Assembly: GCA_021204905.1 (NCBI GenBank)
Contig: JAJPYN010000008.1
Span: forward strand, 248,001 to 312,000
Direction of reading: 5' to 3'
DNA from: Prevotella sp.
GTDB lineage: Bacteria > Bacteroidota > Bacteroidia > Bacteroidales > Bacteroidaceae
Length of the DNA: 64,000 nucleotides
Shown here: positions 35,835-44,964 of the stretch, piece by piece
Numbering within the stretch: the stretch's first letter is position 1
Layout: each line of letters starts with the position of its first letter
Program-made: the position numbers and the translations under genes
Notes under the pieces: model-generated
The model's input: the letters and a program-made list of their open reading frames with translations, nothing else
Databases searched by the model: none
Told to the model about the DNA's origin: nothing

Positions 35835-36569
35835 ATGATTACACCTAAAGACATTAAGAACAAGACAATGACTGAGGAGAAGAAGAAAAGTGCGAAGAAC
35901 GATTATTTCGCTTTTTATATCGGTCGTCCAATATCATATATATTGACCATCCCGTTCCTCTACACCAGTATTAGCCCAAATGCAGTCTCACTGATTTCCA
36001 TAATTCCTATCATTATCGGATTCCTGCTAATGGGATTAGGGAATAGTCTGTCTCTGTATATTATAGGATGGATTTGCTTCTTCCTATGGAACCTTCTTGA
36101 CGGGGTGGATGGGAATATTGCCAGATATAAAGAACAATTTTCCAAGATGGGAAGTGTCTATGATGCGATGAGCGGCTATATAGCCATGATCTTTTCTTTC
36201 TTTGCATGGGGATGGGCCGCATCACACCATCCTGGATTGCTGGCTCAATATATTCCCATTCCCGATGAAACCTATATTGTGCTGGGAGCGTTATCCGGTA
36301 TATTTCAAATCTTTCCGCGCTTTATCATGCACAAAGCCATGACTACCGTACCTGACTTGAATACGGTGTCCGGCGTTAAGGATAAATCGGAATATGGCAT
36401 TTTAAAGTTGACAGCCCTGAATTTGATATCCATCTCGGGCATGTGTCAAGTCCTTATGCTTGTAGCGGTCTTATTCAATCTTTTGGCAATATTCACGATA
36501 GCCTATTTCGTGCTGAATTTATTGGTTATGCTCTTATCCTTAGGTAGCATTTTTAAGAGAGAACGATAA
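35835..36569 (+). CDS. CDP-alcohol phosphatidyltransferase-like membrane protein with an altered catalytic motif
   Basis: 244 residues, about six helices. The family motif D-x2-DG-x2-AR-x8-G-x3-D-x3-D is present as Asp89, Asp92-Gly93, Ala96-Arg97, Gly106 and Asp110. The last Asp, the proposed general base, is Gly114. With a CDP-polyol-type cytidylyltransferase and an SDR next to it, it probably transfers a polyol-phosphate from a CDP-alditol to the glycan or lipid intermediate. Whether the Gly change abolishes, or marks a different, activity is open. Confidence 0.75.
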   Translation: MITPKDIKNKTMTEEKKKSAKNDYFAFYIGRPISYILTIPFLYTSISPNAVSLISIIPIIIGFLLMGLGNSLSLYIIGWICFFLWNLLDGVDGNIARYKEQFSKMGSVYDAMSGYIAMIFSFFAWGWAASHHPGLLAQYIPIPDETYIVLGALSGIFQIFPRFIMHKAMTTVPDLNTVSGVKDKSEYGILKLTALNLISISGMCQVLMLVAVLFNLLAIFTIAYFVLNLLVMLLSLGSIFKRER

Positions 36570-36593
36570 ACAAGCACTCAAGAGCAATAAACT

Positions 36594-37310
36594 ATGAACG
36601 TCGCAGTAATCATCGCCGGCGGTGCCGGTCACAGAATGGGACAAGACATCCCGAAACAGTTCATCAACGTCTACGACAAGCCTGTCATCATCTATACTTT
36701 GGAAGGATTCCAGAAACATCCCCAAGTAGATGCCATCGAGGTAGTCTGCATAGACGGTTGGCACGAAGTCCTGTGGGCATACGCCAAGCAGTTCAACATC
36801 ACCAAGCTCAAGTGGGTCATATCCGGTGGAGAGACGGGGCAGGAATCAATCAGAAACGGCATCTTCAACCTCGAAGATAAGTGTAAGGATGATGATATCA
36901 TCATTGTGCACGACGGCATACGCCCGTTGGTCGACGACACCGTCCTTTCCGATGTAATCATCAAATGCAAGCAGTACGGCAATGCCGTCACCTCCATGCC
37001 CTATAACGAGCAGATATTCGTTGTTGATGATGAAAAGTCTACGACCAAATACATCCCCCGTGAGACCTTGCGCCGTGTTTCCACTCCACAGGCATATACA
37101 TTCAAACTCATAGACGACGGCTACCATGAAGCCTTTGAGAAAGGCATAGGCATACGCGGATCTTCCTACGCCAACACCATGATGGTGGAGCTTGGTGTAA
37201 GGCTTTATTTCGCCGCCGGTTCCGACAAGAACATAAAGCTTACCACCAAAGACGACCTTGAAATGTTCAAGGCCTATCTAAAGCAGGGTCAAGATACTTG
37301 GCTCAAATAA
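36594..37310 (+). CDS. IspD/TarI-like CTP:polyol-phosphate cytidylyltransferase
   Basis: 238 residues. AVIIAGGAGHRMGQDIPKQF is the CTP-binding loop (about 4-23), HDGIRPLVDD and TPQAYTF are the other IspD-family sites. Full-length IspD makes CDP-methylerythritol; TarI-type paralogues make CDP-ribitol. The location between a CDP-alcohol transferase and an SDR inside a glycan locus favours a TarI-like role over isoprenoid synthesis. It is higher in GC than the preceding genes. Confidence 0.85.
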   Translation: MNVAVIIAGGAGHRMGQDIPKQFINVYDKPVIIYTLEGFQKHPQVDAIEVVCIDGWHEVLWAYAKQFNITKLKWVISGGETGQESIRNGIFNLEDKCKDDDIIIVHDGIRPLVDDTVLSDVIIKCKQYGNAVTSMPYNEQIFVVDDEKSTTKYIPRETLRRVSTPQAYTFKLIDDGYHEAFEKGIGIRGSSYANTMMVELGVRLYFAAGSDKNIKLTTKDDLEMFKAYLKQGQDTWLK

Positions 37311-37337
37311 TCAATTCAAACGAATCAAACGAACATC

Positions 37338-38435
37338 ATGCATATAATAGAGAACCTACAATACTTGGCAGACATCAAGAGCGTGGCTGCGTTGGATTTG
37401 CCATGGATGTTACTCCAAGACAGTTCCATCCTCGTTTCAGGAGCAAGCGGGCTGATAGGCAGCTGTCTGGTTGATGTCATCATGCACAAAAACACCACAG
37501 ATGGTTTGAACTGTACCGTTTATGCTTTGGGAAGAAATGAAGCCAAAGCGAAAGCCCGTTTTGGATACTGCTGGAATTCCCCGCAATTCCATTTTGTGGC
37601 TCACGACATTAATCTTCCATTGGAGATTAATGACGTGAATCAAATAGGCTATGTGCTGCATTTGGCCAGCAATACCCATCCCGTAGCGTATGCTACCGAC
37701 CCTATAGGAACCATTACTACCAACATAATGGGAACCGCCAATATGCTGGATTTTGCAGTCGCTCACCAAGCAAAGCGTTTCGCATTCGCTTCCTCCAATG
37801 AAATATACGGAGAAAACCGGGGCGACGTGGAGTTCTTCGATGAACGCTATTGCGGATACATCGACTCCAATACCATGCGTGCAGGATATCCGGAAAGCAA
37901 ACGTTGTGGAGAGGCACTTTGCCAAGCATACCGGAGTCAAAAGCATTTGGATATTGTCATTCCCCGTTTGACGCGCTCCTACGGCTCCACCATGCTTGCA
38001 AACGACACAAAGGCCATCAGCCAATTCATCCGTAAAGGAGTGGCTGGTGAAAATATCGTGTTGAAGAGTGCCGGTACGCAGTATTACTCATACACATACG
38101 TCACAGATGCCGTATCCGGATTGTTGACCGTGCTTCTGAAAGGACAAAACGGAGAAGCGTACAATATAGCCGACGAGAGTGGCGATATCCGTCTGAAAGA
38201 TTTGGCAGCCATCATCGCTAATTATGTGGGCAAGGAAGTGGTATTCGAACTTCCCGATGATGTGGAGAAGTCTGGTTACAGCACGGCTACGAAAGCAAGA
38301 CTTGATGGGAAGAAGATAAAGGCTTTAGGATGGCGACCTAAATATGACATGAAAAATGGCATTCAGAAAACTATATCTATATTACGGGAGTCAGTCAGTG
38401 GCAAGGGCGGAAACACCCCTGCGGATGTGGAGTGA
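37338..38435 (+). CDS. NAD-dependent epimerase/dehydratase (extended SDR)
   Basis: 365 residues. VSGASGLIGSCLVD (about 33-46) is the NAD-binding Gly motif; the expected Tyr-x3-Lys occurs as YPESK. FASSNEIYGENRGD supplies the Ser/Thr site. It begins 27 nt after the cytidylyltransferase, so the two probably serve the same CDP-linked precursor. Reductase, epimerase or dehydratase cannot be separated by eye. Confidence 0.85.
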   Translation: MHIIENLQYLADIKSVAALDLPWMLLQDSSILVSGASGLIGSCLVDVIMHKNTTDGLNCTVYALGRNEAKAKARFGYCWNSPQFHFVAHDINLPLEINDVNQIGYVLHLASNTHPVAYATDPIGTITTNIMGTANMLDFAVAHQAKRFAFASSNEIYGENRGDVEFFDERYCGYIDSNTMRAGYPESKRCGEALCQAYRSQKHLDIVIPRLTRSYGSTMLANDTKAISQFIRKGVAGENIVLKSAGTQYYSYTYVTDAVSGLLTVLLKGQNGEAYNIADESGDIRLKDLAAIIANYVGKEVVFELPDDVEKSGYSTATKARLDGKKIKALGWRPKYDMKNGIQKTISILRESVSGKGGNTPADVE

Positions 38436-38495
38436 TTTGACGAGGCGGAGGATGTCTGAGATTTATTAGTTGGTACTAACGGACTTATCCTTGAT

Positions 38496-39554
38496 ATGAA
38501 AAGAAAGATTATCATTAACGGCCAATTCACGGCGCGCAGGATGACCGGTCAGGAGCGGTTTGCCCGTGAGATAGTGTCGGCGTGGGACAAATCCGACTAT
38601 ATCGACAAATTGGATATGGTTTTGGTTGTTCCGAAGAATGCCGGCAACATCCCGCCGCTGGAACACATCAAAGTCGTGAAGTACGGCAGGGTGAAGGGTT
38701 TGTTGTGGGAACAGACATGCTTGGCATTTTACCTCATGACGCACCGCGCCGTGTCGGTGAATTTATGCTCGGTGATGCCCGTGTTCAGGCCGGGAATAAT
38801 CTGCATCCATGATTTGAGTTACAAGGTGAATCCGCAATATTTCACGACTCTTTACGCCAGAGCGTCAAGACTTTGGCACATGCTGCAATATTCTCTGGCC
38901 CGCCGCCTCTCCCCTATCATTTTCACCGTTTCCGAATATTCGAAAAAGCAAATGGTCGACACGTATCACGTACCGGACGAGAAGGTGGTTGTGGTCGGGA
39001 ACGGCTGGGAGCATTTTCAAAGAACTCGGGAAGACGAGACCATAAAAACCCGCCGACCGGAACTGTTCGAGAAGCCGTATTTCTTCTCGTTGAGCAACTT
39101 GGCTCCGAACAAGAATATCGAGTGGATTCTCTCGGTGGCGAGGACTCATCCGCAATATAATTTTCTCATCGCGGGCTATCGCAACCATAAAGCTTATAGT
39201 TTGAAATACGAGAAGTGCCATTATCCGAATGTGCGCTTTCTCGGCTACCTGTCGGACGGGGAGATAAAGGCTCTTATGAAGAACTGTAAGGCTTTTGTCT
39301 TCCCTTCTTTCTTCGAGGGCTTCGGCATTCCGCCGCTGGAAGCGCTCAGCGTGGGCGCAAAGATTATTGTGGCAAGAAACAGTTGCCTGCCCGAAATATA
39401 CGGGCAATCCGCCTATTATATCGACGCGCAAGACAGCAATGTCAATTTGGACGAGCTGCTGCAAGGGACTGTTGAGGACAGTCGAGCGGTGCTGGAGAAA
39501 TACCGTTTCACGAAGTTCGCGAAGGCGATGTTTGACGCTATTGAGAAAGTATAA
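38496..39554 (+). CDS. Family 4-type glycosyltransferase (GT-B)
   Basis: 352 residues. PYFFSLSNLAPNKNIEWIL marks the start of the donor domain and FFEGFGIPPLEALSVGAKIIVA is the E-x7-E motif of GT4 enzymes. It is nearly touching the next gene (13 nt apart). Donor and linkage cannot be told. Confidence 0.9.
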   Translation: MKRKIIINGQFTARRMTGQERFAREIVSAWDKSDYIDKLDMVLVVPKNAGNIPPLEHIKVVKYGRVKGLLWEQTCLAFYLMTHRAVSVNLCSVMPVFRPGIICIHDLSYKVNPQYFTTLYARASRLWHMLQYSLARRLSPIIFTVSEYSKKQMVDTYHVPDEKVVVVGNGWEHFQRTREDETIKTRRPELFEKPYFFSLSNLAPNKNIEWILSVARTHPQYNFLIAGYRNHKAYSLKYEKCHYPNVRFLGYLSDGEIKALMKNCKAFVFPSFFEGFGIPPLEALSVGAKIIVARNSCLPEIYGQSAYYIDAQDSNVNLDELLQGTVEDSRAVLEKYRFTKFAKAMFDAIEKV

Positions 39555-39567
39555 AAGAGGGCGGGCT

Positions 39568-40770
39568 ATGGGCAGAATTAAGGTTATGCATCTTGCTCAA
39601 TGCGCCGGCGGGGTGGATTGTTATCTGCGAATGTTGTTCGCTAATATGAATAGTGAACGATATGCAAATGTGCTTATATGTTCTTATGACTATGAGAGAA
39701 AGGATTATGATAGTCTTGCAGATAAGTTTATACAAATTGAGATGTGCAACTCGCTATCATTAAGGAAGGACATATTAGCTATAGGACGTGTAAGAAAAAT
39801 AATAAAGAAAATCAAACCCGACATCATCTATTGCCATAGCAGTAAGGCGGGAGGAATAGGACGGCTTGCTAACATTGGTACGGGAATACCGATGGTTTAT
39901 AATCCTCACGGATGGGCATTCTGTATATCCGGGTCGAAAGCGAAGAGTCTGATTTATTTATGGATAGAAAGGATGTTATCGCTTCTAACTACAAAAATCA
40001 TCACAATATCCAACTATGAGAAACTAATTGCCGTCGAGAAGCATATAGCAAAGGCGGAAAAAATAAAGACAATCTTCAACGGGATTGACATGACAGCTGT
40101 TGAGCGACAGATTGTTGACAGCAATGTATCAAGGGCACGTTTGGGCATTCCTGATGATGCTTGTTTGATAGGAATGGCGGGGAGAATATCGAAGCAGAAA
40201 GCGCCGGACATATTTGTAAAGATGGCAAGGAAGGTCATCGAACGTATACCCAATGCGTGGTTTATGATAGTTGGTGACGGAGAAGAACGGAGCGGAATAG
40301 AGAGATTGATAATCGATTCCGGGTTATCCAATCGGTTTATTATAACCGGTTGGGTTGACAATCCGCTCTCATACGTAAATATGTTTGACATTGCCGTATT
40401 GTTGTCCAGGTGGGAAGGCTTCGGACTTGTGTTGGCGGAATATATGAAGTTGGGAAAGCCTATAGTGGCAACAGAAATAGATGCCATACCTGATTTGATT
40501 ACCGACCACGAGAACGGATTACTCGTAAGTGTCGACAATTATGAGCAATCGGCAGATGCAGTACTTGAGATATACGAAAATGAAGGACTTAAAAATGAAA
40601 TGATACGAAAAGGCAAGATGAGGGCTGATGCCCTTTTTGATATTAAACGCACGGCAATGGAACATGAGCGGCTGTTTGAAAAATTGTTAATAGGGGGGGT
40701 AAAATGTAAGGATTATATTCTTATGCCATTATCTCCTGCATTCGACAGAGAATGGAGGGCAGTGGCATGA
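39568..40770 (+). CDS. Family 4-type glycosyltransferase with a poly-G-linked C-terminal tail
   Basis: 400 residues from MGRIKVMHLAQC; an open frame upstream overlaps the previous gene and is rejected. GMAGRISKQKAPDIFVKMA and SRWEGFGLVLAEYMKLGKPIVA are GT4 donor-site motifs. After the domain ends (EHERLFEKLLI), seven G (40693-40699) lead into a tail VKCKDYILMPLSPAFDREWRAVA whose stop overlaps the next ATG (ATGA). With G6 or G8 the frame would stop 0-3 codons after the tract. The end AF-x-x-EWRAVA recurs in the gene at 41857. Confidence 0.85.
   Translation: MGRIKVMHLAQCAGGVDCYLRMLFANMNSERYANVLICSYDYERKDYDSLADKFIQIEMCNSLSLRKDILAIGRVRKIIKKIKPDIIYCHSSKAGGIGRLANIGTGIPMVYNPHGWAFCISGSKAKSLIYLWIERMLSLLTTKIITISNYEKLIAVEKHIAKAEKIKTIFNGIDMTAVERQIVDSNVSRARLGIPDDACLIGMAGRISKQKAPDIFVKMARKVIERIPNAWFMIVGDGEERSGIERLIIDSGLSNRFIITGWVDNPLSYVNMFDIAVLLSRWEGFGLVLAEYMKLGKPIVATEIDAIPDLITDHENGLLVSVDNYEQSADAVLEIYENEGLKNEMIRKGKMRADALFDIKRTAMEHERLFEKLLIGGVKCKDYILMPLSPAFDREWRAVA
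40693..40699 (+). repeat. Poly-G tract (G7) before the tail and the next gene
   Basis: ATA-GGG-GGG-GTA in frame. G6 gives GGG-GGG-TAA; G8 gives GGT-AAA-ATG-TAA. Its end lies 67 nt before the ATG of the next gene. Confidence 0.9.
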
Positions 40771-41852
40771 AGAAGATAATGCACGTGGTGGAGCCGTTTG
40801 CCACAGGGGTATTGAGTTTTCTCATAGATGTTACTACAAGACAAATAGATGAGTACGAAATATACATCCTTTATGGTGTTCGGCCGTTGACTCCGGATAA
40901 TGTAGAGGAGTTGTTTGACAAGAGGATACATTTAGTAAAGGTTCAATCATTTAAAGGTGCCCTTGGTACGGTATTTAATCCCAAAGCATACATTGATACA
41001 TTTAGATTATACAAGCAAATTAAGCCCGACATCGTCCATCTCCATTCTTCTGCGGCAGGTTTTGTTGGCAGATGGGTATTGCCATGCAAAAGGGTATCTG
41101 TATTCTATACTCCTCACGGTTATTCTTTTCTGTCAGGCAACGGGTCTGCATTAAAAAGATTATTATATAAATCCTTGGAACGGTTTTCCGCATTGCGTCC
41201 GGCAAAGACGATAGCTTGTAGTGAAGGTGAATATAAAGAGGCATTGAAACTATCTACGAATGCCACATACGTGAACAATGGTATAAACGTCAAGGAATTA
41301 CAGCATTATGTTCGTCCGTTCCGCCGTCCTGCAAGCCCTGTAAAAATATGTACAAGCGGTCGAATCCTTTTACAGAAAAATCCTATGCTGTTCAATGAGA
41401 TTGCCGAGCAACTGCCGGCCATGCAGTTCACATGGATAGGTGAAGGAGAACAAAAAGACAAGCTTACTTCTCCGAATATCACGGTAACAGGGTGGGTAAG
41501 CAGACCGACGGCGCTCGAGATACTCAGAGACGCCGATTTTTTTATCCTCCCGTCATTATGGGAAGGTTTGCCTATATCTTTATTGGAAGCAATGTTTCTT
41601 AAAAAAGTGTGTCTTGTCAGTGATGTCATCGGCAACAAGGATGTAATTAGGGATGGTGACAATGGCTTCATTTGCCATGACGCAAAAGAATATGCGAGAA
41701 GAATAAATGACATTATTTGCGGCAGGATGGACGGCAAGGCAATAACCGAATCCGCATCGTCGGATATCCTTGTTAACTACAACGTGGACTTGATGGCTAT
41801 GGAATACAGCAAAATTTATGAGAACGGAAACCTTAATTCGGGAAAATCTTAA
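40767..41852 (+). CDS. Family 4-type glycosyltransferase, paralogue 1
   Basis: 361 residues from MKKIMHVVEPFATGV, the Met overlapping the upstream stop (ATGA). HLHSSAAGFVGRW, YTPHGYSFLSGNGS and LPSLWEGLPISLLEAMFLKK are the acceptor and donor-site motifs. Its last third is identical in DNA over 276 bp (41514-41789) to paralogue 2 at 43005, while the first two thirds differ at many positions. Confidence 0.9.
   Translation: MKKIMHVVEPFATGVLSFLIDVTTRQIDEYEIYILYGVRPLTPDNVEELFDKRIHLVKVQSFKGALGTVFNPKAYIDTFRLYKQIKPDIVHLHSSAAGFVGRWVLPCKRVSVFYTPHGYSFLSGNGSALKRLLYKSLERFSALRPAKTIACSEGEYKEALKLSTNATYVNNGINVKELQHYVRPFRRPASPVKICTSGRILLQKNPMLFNEIAEQLPAMQFTWIGEGEQKDKLTSPNITVTGWVSRPTALEILRDADFFILPSLWEGLPISLLEAMFLKKVCLVSDVIGNKDVIRDGDNGFICHDAKEYARRINDIICGRMDGKAITESASSDILVNYNVDLMAMEYSKIYENGNLNSGKS
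41514..41789 (+). repeat. 276-bp identical block, copy 1
   Basis: Identical base for base to 43752-44027 by direct reading; first differences are G/A just before and T/A just after. Confidence 0.9.
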
Positions 41853-41856
41853 AATT

Positions 41857-43008
41857 ATGAATTATATAATAACGGGTGGCACAGGTTTCATCGGCACGCA
41901 TTTGGCAAATCTCTTGCACGAGCGATATCCGCAATGTAAAGTGTGGAACCTCGACATTGTTGACCCCGCCAAATTGGACAGTGGCAACATGACGGAAAAA
42001 GAGATTGAGGATTATACCACAATCAAACATTGGAAATCACCTGTTGTTGACGGGGAAACAAGAAATTCCACATATGTCTATTGCGATGTGAGAAAGCCGA
42101 TAGAGGATCTTCCTTTTACGCCAACCCCAGATGATATTATTTTCAATCTCGCCGCCGTACACCGGACGCCCGGGCATCCCGACATGGCCTATTTCGAGAC
42201 GAACATCCGTGGTGCCGAGAACGTATGTGCGTTTGCAGAGAAGTATGGAATAAAGAGGATCGTTTTCACCAGCAGCATCGCCCCTTACGGCGCGGCCGAG
42301 GAGTTGAAGACGGAAGAGACGTTGCCCACGCCCAACACGCCTTACGGCATCTCCAAGTTGGTGGCGGAGAAGATACACGTCGCATGGCAAGCGAAGGATT
42401 CATCCCATCGGAAACTCTTGATAGTACGTCCGGGAGTGGTCTTCGGCAAAGGAGAGAACGGCAACTTCACCCGCTTGTATTGGAGCATACGGAAAGGGGA
42501 ATTCATCTACCCGGGGCGTAAGGATACCGTCAAGGCATGCATATACGTAAAGGAACTCGTGCGGTTTATGCATTGGTGTCTCGACAATCAAAAGAATAAC
42601 GTGGAGATATACAACTGCACGTTCGAACCGGCTTACAGCATAGAACACATAGTGGAAACTATAAAAGATGTAACGGGTTTGAAACGTCGTGTGCCGTTGA
42701 TACCCTCGTGGGTGTTGATGCCTATTGCGACGCTTGCCGCCTGTGTTGGCTCGCCGATGGGCATCTGTCCCGCCAGGGTGAGAAAGCTGATGGTCTCAAC
42801 GAATATCAGCGGGGAAAAACTCGCAAACTCGGGCTACAAGTTCCGTTACACGCTGGAGGAGGCAATATCGGATTGGTTCTTTATAGAGAGATTTATTCAT
42901 TCCAATGAAAAAACCTTGATGGGGGGGGGAGAGAATGTAGAGCTTCGCATTCATGAGCTGTCGCCACTATGCCCCGCATTCAATGAAGAGTGGAGGGCGG
43001 TGGCATGA
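41857..43008 (+). CDS. NAD-dependent epimerase/dehydratase (SDR) with a poly-G-linked tail
   Basis: 383 residues from MNYIITGGTGFIGTHLANLL (Gly motif 7-13). Catalytic YGISK is present after FTSSIAPYG. After the SDR domain (LEEAISDWFFIERFIHSNEKTLM), nine G (42921-42929) lead into the tail ENVELRIHELSPLCPAFNEEWRAVA, ending in an ATGA overlap with the next gene. G8 or G10 stops the frame at 3 or about 10 codons after the tract. The tail resembles that of the glycosyltransferase at 39568. Confidence 0.85.
   Translation: MNYIITGGTGFIGTHLANLLHERYPQCKVWNLDIVDPAKLDSGNMTEKEIEDYTTIKHWKSPVVDGETRNSTYVYCDVRKPIEDLPFTPTPDDIIFNLAAVHRTPGHPDMAYFETNIRGAENVCAFAEKYGIKRIVFTSSIAPYGAAEELKTEETLPTPNTPYGISKLVAEKIHVAWQAKDSSHRKLLIVRPGVVFGKGENGNFTRLYWSIRKGEFIYPGRKDTVKACIYVKELVRFMHWCLDNQKNNVEIYNCTFEPAYSIEHIVETIKDVTGLKRRVPLIPSWVLMPIATLAACVGSPMGICPARVRKLMVSTNISGEKLANSGYKFRYTLEEAISDWFFIERFIHSNEKTLMGGGENVELRIHELSPLCPAFNEEWRAVA
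42921..42929 (+). repeat. Poly-G tract (G9) before the tail and the next gene
   Basis: ATG-GGG-GGG-GGG-A layout, in frame as MGGGEN; ends 75 nt before the ATG of paralogue 2. Confidence 0.9.
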
Positions 43009-44078
43009 AGAAGATAATGCATGTGGCGGAAGCATTTGCTTCCGGGGTATTGAATTTCCTCATCGACATTACTAAAAGGCAAGTAGAAGAATATGAAATA
43101 TATATCCTTTATGGTGTCCGGCCTTTGACCCCTGACAATGTGGAGGATTTGTTTGACAAGAGAATTCATCTCATAAGGATGCGTTCTTTCAACGGTGCCC
43201 TTGGTACGGTATTTAATCCCAAAGCATATATTGATACATATAGATTATACAAGCAAATCAAGCCAGACATCGTTCATCTCCATTCCTCGGCTGCAGGATT
43301 TGTAGGCAGATGGTCATTGCCTTGCAAAATAGCTTCCGTGTTCTACACTCCCCATGGATATTCCTTCTTGTCGGGAAACGGGTCATCCCTGAAAAGATTG
43401 CTGTACAAGTCACTCGAATGGTTATCCGCATTCCGCTATGCTAAGACGATAGCGTGCAGCAAAGGTGAATATGAAGAGGCGAAGAAACTCTCCAAGAATT
43501 GCACTTACGTAAACAACGGAATCAATACAACGGAGTTGCGGTCATACGTCCGCTTATTCAGACGGCCCGAAAGTCCTGTAAGAGTCTGCACGAGCGGACG
43601 CATACTCCTTCAAAAGAATCCCGCGCTGTTCAATAAGATAGCGGAGAGCTTACCCGATATGAAGTTCACATGGATTGGCGAAGGCGAATTAAAGAATCAG
43701 CTTACCTCCTCTAATATAACGGTAACAGGTTGGGTAAGCAGACCGACGGCACTCGAGATACTCAGAGACGCCGATTTTTTTATCCTCCCGTCATTATGGG
43801 AAGGTTTGCCTATATCTTTATTGGAAGCAATGTTTCTTAAAAAAGTGTGTCTTGTCAGTGATGTCATCGGCAACAAGGATGTAATTAGGGATGGTGACAA
43901 TGGCTTCATTTGCCATGACGCAAAAGAATATGCGAGAAGAATAAATGACATTATTTGCGGCAGGATGGACGGCAAGGCAATAACCGAATCCGCATCGTCG
44001 GATATCCTTGTTAACTACAACGTGGACACGATGGCTGAACGCTACAAGGCGATTTATGAGGAAAAAGCAATTAAATAA
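43005..44078 (+). CDS. Family 4-type glycosyltransferase, paralogue 2
   Basis: 357 residues from MKKIMHVAEAFASGV, in an ATGA overlap. Same motifs as paralogue 1 (HLHSSAAGFVGRW, LPSLWEGLPISLLEAMF). N-terminal two thirds diverged, last third identical to it. It is the last gene of the continuous plus-strand glycan block. Confidence 0.9.
   Translation: MKKIMHVAEAFASGVLNFLIDITKRQVEEYEIYILYGVRPLTPDNVEDLFDKRIHLIRMRSFNGALGTVFNPKAYIDTYRLYKQIKPDIVHLHSSAAGFVGRWSLPCKIASVFYTPHGYSFLSGNGSSLKRLLYKSLEWLSAFRYAKTIACSKGEYEEAKKLSKNCTYVNNGINTTELRSYVRLFRRPESPVRVCTSGRILLQKNPALFNKIAESLPDMKFTWIGEGELKNQLTSSNITVTGWVSRPTALEILRDADFFILPSLWEGLPISLLEAMFLKKVCLVSDVIGNKDVIRDGDNGFICHDAKEYARRINDIICGRMDGKAITESASSDILVNYNVDTMAERYKAIYEEKAIK
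43752..44027 (+). repeat. 276-bp identical block, copy 2
   Basis: Partner of 41514-41789, 2,238 bp away in direct orientation. Confidence 0.9.
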
Positions 44079-44134
44079 TTAAGATAAACATATACACATA
44101 TCGTAAAATCCTCGATAACGAAATCACTATTTTT

Positions 44135-44143
44135 CCCCCCCCC
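44135..44143. repeat. Intergenic poly-C tract (C9)
   Basis: Nine C, 57 bp after the last glycosyltransferase. No gene contains it in the present sequence. Confidence 0.85.
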
Positions 44144-44252
44144 GCTGGAAATTAAGGTTCTTAGAATTACCTGAGAATCTTCATTTTTCAGAACGAATAC
44201 AATATTTCCATATATTATACGATGTAATGGGCAGAGTTTTGAAAGAACAAGT

Positions 44253-44317
44253 TACTGTCATAGTGCCAAACTGACAGTAGCTTTAATAAGGCTCATAACC
44301 TTGTTTGCAGCAAGGTT
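44253..44317. terminator. Two tandem hairpins between convergent genes
   Basis: TACTGTCA / TGACAGTA (44253-44260, 44272-44279) and AACCTTG / CAAGGTT (44297-44303, 44311-44317) are perfect stems in the gap between the glycosyltransferase (+) and the HNH gene (-). U-runs are weak, so termination is likely but not certain. Confidence 0.45.
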
Positions 44318-44352
44318 AGAGTAGAAGAGGTTCAAAGCACAATCAACAGGAT

Positions 44353-44676
44353 TTATTTTTTGATATTACGATTTCCTGACGATGTAACATTACAAGAAAG
44401 ACGCTCGTCTTGACGGGATGCATTATTCTCCCATTGTAAAGGGCGAAGATTGGAGAGGTTATCTGTACCTCCTCTAGAAACGGGAGTAATGTGATCTATT
44501 TCCCATCCATATTCACTGTCTCTGTTTCCATAGAAATTTCTTCCAATCCAAGCTTTACATTGGTCTTGACGCCAAACCTTTGGATCATTGCCAAAAACGA
44601 CTTCTGCCTTTTCCCAAACTTTTTGAATTGTGTCGTCTGAAAAATTTGCCATTCTCGGAATTTTCGGATTAAACAT
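44353..44676 (-). CDS. Small HNH endonuclease-domain protein
   Basis: 107 residues, or 99 if the Met in MANFSDDTIQKVW starts it. GWEIDHITPVSRGGTDNLSNLRPLQWENNASR is a typical HNH core with the DH pair, the GG turn and the N-x2-N-x2 segment. CKAWIGRNFYG lies before it. Proteins of this size occur as orphan nucleases and in mobile or defence DNA. It is the only minus-strand gene between 18 and 60 kb, so it was probably inserted separately. Confidence 0.8.
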   Translation of the reverse strand: MFNPKIPRMANFSDDTIQKVWEKAEVVFGNDPKVWRQDQCKAWIGRNFYGNRDSEYGWEIDHITPVSRGGTDNLSNLRPLQWENNASRQDERLSCNVTSSGNRNIKK

Positions 44677-44964
44677 GTTAACTGCCCTTGTTGTCGAAGA
44701 GGAACTCCGCTATCTTAATCAACAGGAAGATAGATGAAAACTGCCGTTATATCCAAAACTGGATTTTAAGCATAACGATATGCCAATGGCACTATGTCGC
44801 AAGCTAGCAAATATCATACCATGATCATATTTTGGCATATAATATTGCTCATTCTTTCAAAGTTATACTGTACAGAGAGACTAATAAAAGGGGACAATCC
44901 GTACGAGAAAAGGAATGTTCGCTTTCTATCTTGAAGTTCTAAATCTTTAAAGCCATAATTTAAC

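Noticed and set aside
39295..39567. N-terminal extension of the glycosyltransferase at 39568
   Set aside because: The 91 extra residues overlap the previous gene in another frame and are Arg/Ser-rich shadow sequence.
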